From: Spirochaetaceae bacterium
Lineage (GTDB): Bacteria; Spirochaetota; Spirochaetia; Treponematales; Breznakiellaceae
NCBI GenBank assembly: GCA_031280705.1
Contig: JAITGJ010000128.1
Coordinates: 1-9,400, forward strand
Length of the DNA: 9,400 nt
Direction of reading: 5' to 3'
Part shown: piece by piece, positions 6,816-9,400 of the stretch
Layout: each line of letters begins with the position of its first letter
Numbering within the stretch: the stretch's first letter is position 1
The notes under the pieces: model-generated
Database searches by the model: none
The model's input: only the letters and a program-made list of their open reading frames with translations
What the model was told of the DNA's origin: nothing
Program-made: the position numbers and the translations under genes

Positions 6816-6877
6816 GCCTGCGGTAACATCCCGTATCTTCCGGCATAATCGCGCGTATCATTGTTATGATCTGCTCC

Positions 6878-6904
6878 CGGCGGCTTCCGCGCCGCCGCGT
6901 TTTT
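6878..6904 (+). terminator. Rho-independent terminator of the par-sbc unit
   Basis: CGGCGGC (6878-6884) and GCCGCCG (6891-6897) form a 7-bp all-G/C stem with a TTCCGC loop, followed by CG and TTTTT (6900-6904). It ends two bases before the -35 box of the next promoter, a sensible border between the par-sbc unit and the RACo-like gene. Confidence 0.7.
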
Positions 6905-6906
6905 GC

Positions 6907-6935
6907 TTGACGGGGCGGAAGGAAGCCCGTATACT
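6907..6935 (+). promoter_or_regulatory. Sigma-70-type promoter of the RACo-like gene
   Basis: TTGACG (6907-6912) and TATACT (6930-6935) are separated by exactly 17 bases and each matches consensus at five of six positions. The expected start near 6942 would give a leader of about 110 bases that contains the double hairpin repeat. The promoter directly follows a terminator. Confidence 0.7.
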
Positions 6936-6951
6936 AAATCTGCTCAAGCCC

Positions 6952-7002
6952 GCTCAAGCCGCGCTACGGCTTGAGCTTGGTTTTGCCTCCGGCAAAAAAC
7001 CC
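6952..7002. repeat. Double hairpin repeat, copy 2 (inverted, in RACo leader)
   Basis: GCTCAAGCCG (6952-6961) pairs with CGGCTTGAGC (6967-6976), then TTTTGCC (6981-6987) pairs with GGCAAAA (6991-6997) around a TCC loop. Read on the other strand this reproduces the order of the pair at 69-118. The stems share CAAGCC/GGCTTG and TTTTGCC/GGCAAAA. One C-G pair in copy 1 (GCCCAAG...CTTGGGC) is T-A here (GCTCAAG...CTTGAGC), so both sides changed together. A partial extra unit, GCTCAAGCC, lies at 6942-6950. The element falls within the predicted 5' leader. Confidence 0.82.
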
Positions 7003-7041
7003 GCGTTTTCTGGCGGGACCTGCCGTGCGCGGCGCATTGAT

Positions 7042-7050
7042 AAAGGAGGT
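7042..7050 (+). promoter_or_regulatory. Strong ribosome binding site deciding the RACo-like start
   Basis: AAAGGAGGT is a near-perfect anti-16S match and lies four bases before GTG 7055. It sets the start there rather than at the in-frame TTG 6971, which lies inside a hairpin. Confidence 0.85.
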
Positions 7051-7054
7051 TCCG

Positions 7055-8845
7055 GTGGCTCTCATTACATTAACCGTCCTCTCGGACGAGGGCGAAAAAA
7101 CGGTTTCCGGAGACGGAACAACGACGGTTTTGCGGCAGCTTCAGGAGGCGGGGATTTATGTGTCCGCGCCCTGTGGAAGCCGGGGCAAATGCGGCAAGTG
7201 TAAAATTACCCTGCTTAAAGGCACTGTGGAAATTACCGCCGCGGACCGGGACTGTTTAAGCCGGGCGGAGCTTGATCAGGGGCTTCGTCTTGCGTGTCAG
7301 GCGTTTGCCCGCGAAGACCTTACGATCCGCGTTCCCAAAAGCGAAAAAAACTTTGAGGCGGTGGCGGGCTTTGATACATCCCTCCTTACGGCAAACAGCC
7401 TGGTAAAGGAATCGTATGTCCCCAAAAAGCAGGCGCTTCCCTTTGTCCGCCAGCTTGCGGGGGACCGCCCGGCAAGTTTACGGGAACTGGAGGAGGCGGC
7501 GAAACTTGCGGACATTATGGGCGCTTCCGCCCCCTCCCCGGATGGAGCGGTCCGGGAAGCGGCGGAATCCTGGGAGCCGGTAACGGTATACCGCGCGGGG
7601 CCGGCCATTGCGGCCATTATGGCCGGCGGTGAAAAACCCCACGGTATCGCCATCGACATCGGTACGACGACTATCGCCATGGTGCTCATCGACCTTGAAA
7701 GCGGCGCGATAGCGCGGCGGGTTTCCGTAGTGAACAAACAGCGTGAATTCGGCGCGGACGTTATTTCGCGGATGCAGCGCGCCCGGGGCGGGGACCTTCC
7801 GCGCCTCATGGCCAGCGTACGGAAACAGATTGCCGAAGGCGCAGAAACGCTCTGCCGGGAGGAAGGGATCCGTGCGCGGACGGTGGCGCGCGTGGTCATC
7901 GCGGGAAACACCACGATGCTTCACCTGCTTTTGGGCCTTTCCCCGGCGACGCTTGGCTTCGCGCCCTTTACGCCGGTTACGCTTGACTATGTTACCTGTA
8001 ATTACCGGGAGCTTTTTGCCGGAGACCTCAATTGTCCGGTAACGATGCTTCCCGGCATTTCCACCTATGTGGGCGCGGACATTACGGCGGGACTGCTTTT
8101 TACCGGGCTTTATGACGCGAAACGGCCGGAATTTTTTATGGACATCGGCACAAATGGCGAAATGGCGCTGGTAACGCCGGGAAAAATTCTGGCCACGGCG
8201 ACGGCCGCAGGCCCGGCATTCGAGGGCGGCAATATTCTCTGGGGCACGGGCAGCGTCCCCGGCGCGATTTCCCAGGCGCGGTATGTTGACGGCGCGTTCC
8301 GGGTAAAAACCATCGGTGACGCGGAAGCCGCCGGTATCTGCGGCTCGGCGGTTGTGGATATTGTATACGAAGGGCTCAAAAACGATCTGATCCTTCCGTC
8401 CGGCTCCTTCAACAAGGACCGGGGCGTGCGTGAATTTTTTCTTGCCAAAACCGCGAACGGCGAGGATATTACCTTTATCCAGAAGGATGTGCGGGAACTC
8501 CAGCTTGCCAAGAGCGCCATCCGTTCCGGCGTGGAAGCGCTGCTCCACTTTGCCGGCGTTACCTATGGCGAGTTGGGGAATCTCTACATTGCCGGGGGCT
8601 TCGGCTTCAATCTTAATTTTGAAAACGGCGCGGGCATCGGCCTTATTCCGCCCGAACTCAAGGACCGGGTGCGCCTGATCGGGAACAGCGCGCTGGGCGG
8701 CGCGGCGATGTATCTCCTCGACCGGGACGCGGGGCCGCGCCTCGATCAAATTGCGGCGATTGCCGTGGAGTACAGCCTGCCCGAAGACCGGTATTTCCAG
8801 GAAATTTTTGTGGACAATATCGAATTTGGCGAAGACGATGATTAA
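7055..8845 (+). CDS. RACo-like corrinoid protein activator ([2Fe-2S] ferredoxin + ASKHA ATPase, DUF4445)
   Basis: This is a 596-residue protein of the COG3894 family. An N-terminal plant-type [2Fe-2S] ferredoxin domain has the ligands C40, C46, C49 and C81 (C-x5-C-x2-C, then C). A linker covers about 95-190. The C-terminal ASKHA-fold ATPase region has IDIGTTT (D201), MDIGTNGE (D363), ICGSAVVD (from 428) and IAGGFGFN (from 512). Characterised relatives (RACo, RamA) use ATP to reduce inactive Co(II) corrinoid proteins to Co(I) for methyl transfer, for example in the Wood-Ljungdahl pathway or in methylamine/methoxy-compound demethylation. No corrinoid protein or methyltransferase lies in this window, so the partner is unknown. 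The gene has its own promoter and a hairpin-bearing leader and appears to be transcribed alone. Assignment to the family is firm; the specific substrate is not. Confidence 0.9.
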   Translation: MALITLTVLSDEGEKTVSGDGTTTVLRQLQEAGIYVSAPCGSRGKCGKCKITLLKGTVEITAADRDCLSRAELDQGLRLACQAFAREDLTIRVPKSEKNFEAVAGFDTSLLTANSLVKESYVPKKQALPFVRQLAGDRPASLRELEEAAKLADIMGASAPSPDGAVREAAESWEPVTVYRAGPAIAAIMAGGEKPHGIAIDIGTTTIAMVLIDLESGAIARRVSVVNKQREFGADVISRMQRARGGDLPRLMASVRKQIAEGAETLCREEGIRARTVARVVIAGNTTMLHLLLGLSPATLGFAPFTPVTLDYVTCNYRELFAGDLNCPVTMLPGISTYVGADITAGLLFTGLYDAKRPEFFMDIGTNGEMALVTPGKILATATAAGPAFEGGNILWGTGSVPGAISQARYVDGAFRVKTIGDAEAAGICGSAVVDIVYEGLKNDLILPSGSFNKDRGVREFFLAKTANGEDITFIQKDVRELQLAKSAIRSGVEALLHFAGVTYGELGNLYIAGGFGFNLNFENGAGIGLIPPELKDRVRLIGNSALGGAAMYLLDRDAGPRLDQIAAIAVEYSLPEDRYFQEIFVDNIEFGEDDD

Positions 8846-8916
8846 CGTGAGCCGGTTCCCAACTGTCAGATTTGGAACAGCTCTCTTAAAAATGCGCCGT
8901 TTACCGGTTCCCTGTT

Positions 8917-8965
8917 GAAAAACTCCTTGGGGGCGCGTAAACGAACCGCCCCCAACCGCCGTTTT
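8917..8965. terminator. Possible bidirectional terminator between convergent genes
   Basis: TTGGGGGCG (8927-8935) and CGCCCCCAA (8947-8955) form a perfect 9-bp stem with an 11-base loop. On the plus strand GTTTT follows at 8961-8965. On the minus strand the stem is followed by GGAG and then TTTTT (complement of 8918-8922). It could end the RACo-like transcript and the minus-strand transcript of the small gene at 9027. The T-runs are offset from the stem by a few bases, so efficiency is uncertain. Confidence 0.5.
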
Positions 8966-8976
8966 GGGCCGAAACC

Positions 8977-9022
8977 CGGTGTCAGACACCCCCGCGTGAA
9001 AAAAACGGTGCCTGGCGCCCCC
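8977..9022. repeat. Pair of REP-like palindromes
   Basis: CGGTGTCAGACACCCCC (8977-8993) and CGGTGCCTGGCGCCCCC (9006-9022) are two forms of one motif in direct orientation. Each has a core palindrome, GGTGTC-A-GACACC and GGTGCC-T-GGCGCC, and GCGT follows both. One stem pair changes T-A to C-G between copies, which keeps pairing; another pair becomes T-G in the second copy. The form resembles REP sequences mobilised by RAYT (Y1 transposase) proteins, as I recall them, and the position between convergent gene ends is typical. Confidence 0.65.
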
Positions 9023-9026
9023 TGCG

Positions 9027-9263
9027 TTACCCTTCGGCGGCGGCGGTAATCCGTTCCCGCACCATGTCGCTGATGATTTGGGCAGGGGGTTTGTGGGTAT
9101 CAAGGGCGCGGGTCATAATATAGTCGGCTGCCATGGGGTCTAGCAGTGTAAGCAGTTCCCGCTGGCGGATAAAGACATCGCTCTTGCTGAAATCAACGTT
9201 CGGGGTAGTACGGGTCAATTCTTCATCCAGCGCGTCCGCTTCTTCTTCGGTCATATATGCCAT
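9027..9263 (-). CDS. Small hypothetical protein, possible type II antitoxin
   Basis: This is a 78-residue acidic protein beginning MAYMTEEEADALDEELTR, with a C-terminal helix-rich part (MAADYIMTRAL, PPAQIISDMVRERI). Start ATG 9263 is supported by AGGAG on the minus strand (complement of 9274-9278), ten bases upstream. The frame is open further back through the whole remaining window. The charged N terminus, small size and a frame immediately upstream suggest the antitoxin half of a toxin-antitoxin pair, with a helical DNA-binding or dimerisation tail. I do not recognise a specific family, so this is inference. It is convergent with the RACo-like gene, and its stop lies beside the REP-like pair. 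Confidence 0.55.
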   Translation of the reverse strand: MAYMTEEEADALDEELTRTTPNVDFSKSDVFIRQRELLTLLDPMAADYIMTRALDTHKPPAQIISDMVRERITAAAEG

Positions 9264-9400
9264 TGTTTTAATTCTCCTCTGCAAAATATTGCTTATCATG
9301 GGTAAAAAACTTTTCCGGCACTTCATGGCATGGAACACATTTACCCGCTCGCTGTCAATGCGGTTATACATAACTTCGATAGGGTTGCCCCGCCTGTCAA
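9264..9400 (-). CDS. Partial upstream open frame, possible toxin C terminus without its own stop
   Basis: This minus-strand frame enters from the right edge and reads DRRGNPIEVMYNRIDSER, then VNVFHAMKCRKSFLPM, before running in frame into the small protein at 9263. The other two minus-strand frames contain stops here, so this is the only open one. The pattern (IEV-Y...VFHAM...R) recalls the end of small compact toxins found before CopG/BrnA-like antitoxins, but I cannot name the family. It is partial at the window edge. The lack of a stop before ATG 9263 means either a fused frame with an internal start, or a decayed gene that lost its stop. Confidence 0.4.

Larger units (their letters stand above)
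6707..7054. other. 348-base intergenic region with terminators, promoter and repeats
   Basis: No protein-coding gene is evident. In order it holds a TTGACA hexamer at 6714 without a convincing -10, a hairpin with TTTT (6793-6815), a small ATCAT/ATGAT hairpin (6857-6870), a strong terminator (6878-6904), a good promoter (6907-6935), an inverted copy of the double hairpin (6952-7002) and a strong ribosome site (7042-7050). The motif CCGCGTTTT...GGG occurs three times, starting at 6777, 6895 and 7001. No cobalamin-riboswitch box was recognised, although the next gene is related to corrinoid chemistry. Confidence 0.7.

Noticed and set aside
6862..6870. TGT-TATGAT as an extended -10 box
   Set aside because: Transcription would start at the terminator hairpin (6878) and end at once; it is more likely part of the small ATCAT/ATGAT hairpin.
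7970..8020. GCCGGTTAC and GTAATTACCGG strings in the RACo-like gene
   Set aside because: They resemble the palindrome arms but do not pair cleanly, and they encode an ordinary conserved stretch of the family.
8852..8912. Direct repeat CCGGTTCCC (8852-8860 and 8904-8912) and a weak GTTCC/GGAAC hairpin
   Set aside because: Nine bases is short, and no boundary, target duplication or mobile gene lies between the copies.
1..9400. parS sites near parAB
   Set aside because: No sequence close to TGTTNCACGTGAAACA was found by eye on either strand.

Overview
This is a GC-rich bacterial chromosomal window, densely coding on the plus strand, with one convergent minus-strand locus at the right edge. The genes point to an anaerobe: a TIGR03905-type four-cysteine protein and a ferredoxin-type activator of corrinoid proteins (COG3894/RACo-like). 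The parA-parB-sbcD-sbcC order and the style of repeats lean towards a spirochaete (Treponema-like), but that is an inference from memory with low confidence; no phylogenetic search was possible.

Positions 1-157 are the parA leader, with two perfect hairpins back to back (69-118) and an extended -10 box (143-151) so close to the preferred parA start that the mRNA is probably leaderless. Positions 158-6706 look like one transcription unit: parA (158-916), parB (906-1904, overlapping parA), sbcD (1944-3149), sbcC (3146-6418, ATGA overlap with sbcD) and a small TSCPD/four-cysteine protein (6458-6706). ParA and ParB segregate the chromosome. SbcD and SbcC form the Mre11/Rad50-type nuclease that cuts DNA hairpins and ends. 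No consensus parS site was seen by eye.

Positions 6707-7054 are a 348-base intergenic region holding two terminator-like hairpins, a good sigma-70-type promoter (TTGACG-17-TATACT), three copies of a short CCGCGTTTT...GGG motif, and an inverted second copy of the double hairpin found before parA. Next is a 596-residue RACo-like [2Fe-2S]/ASKHA protein (7055-8845). Positions 8846-9026 separate convergent genes and hold a possible bidirectional terminator and a pair of REP-like palindromes. On the minus strand, 9027-9263 encodes a small protein resembling an antitoxin, and 9264-9400 is the end of an upstream frame, possibly a toxin, that runs into it with no stop codon.

The most notable structure is a family of perfect palindromes inside coding sequence: one in parB (986-1014) and two in sbcC (4888-4931 and 5650-5690). 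The arms differ between copies, yet each copy stays self-complementary, and all three are read in the same codon phase. They therefore encode related Gly/Asp/Asn-rich linker peptides. This looks like an in-frame palindromic element comparable in concept to the Rickettsia palindromic elements.
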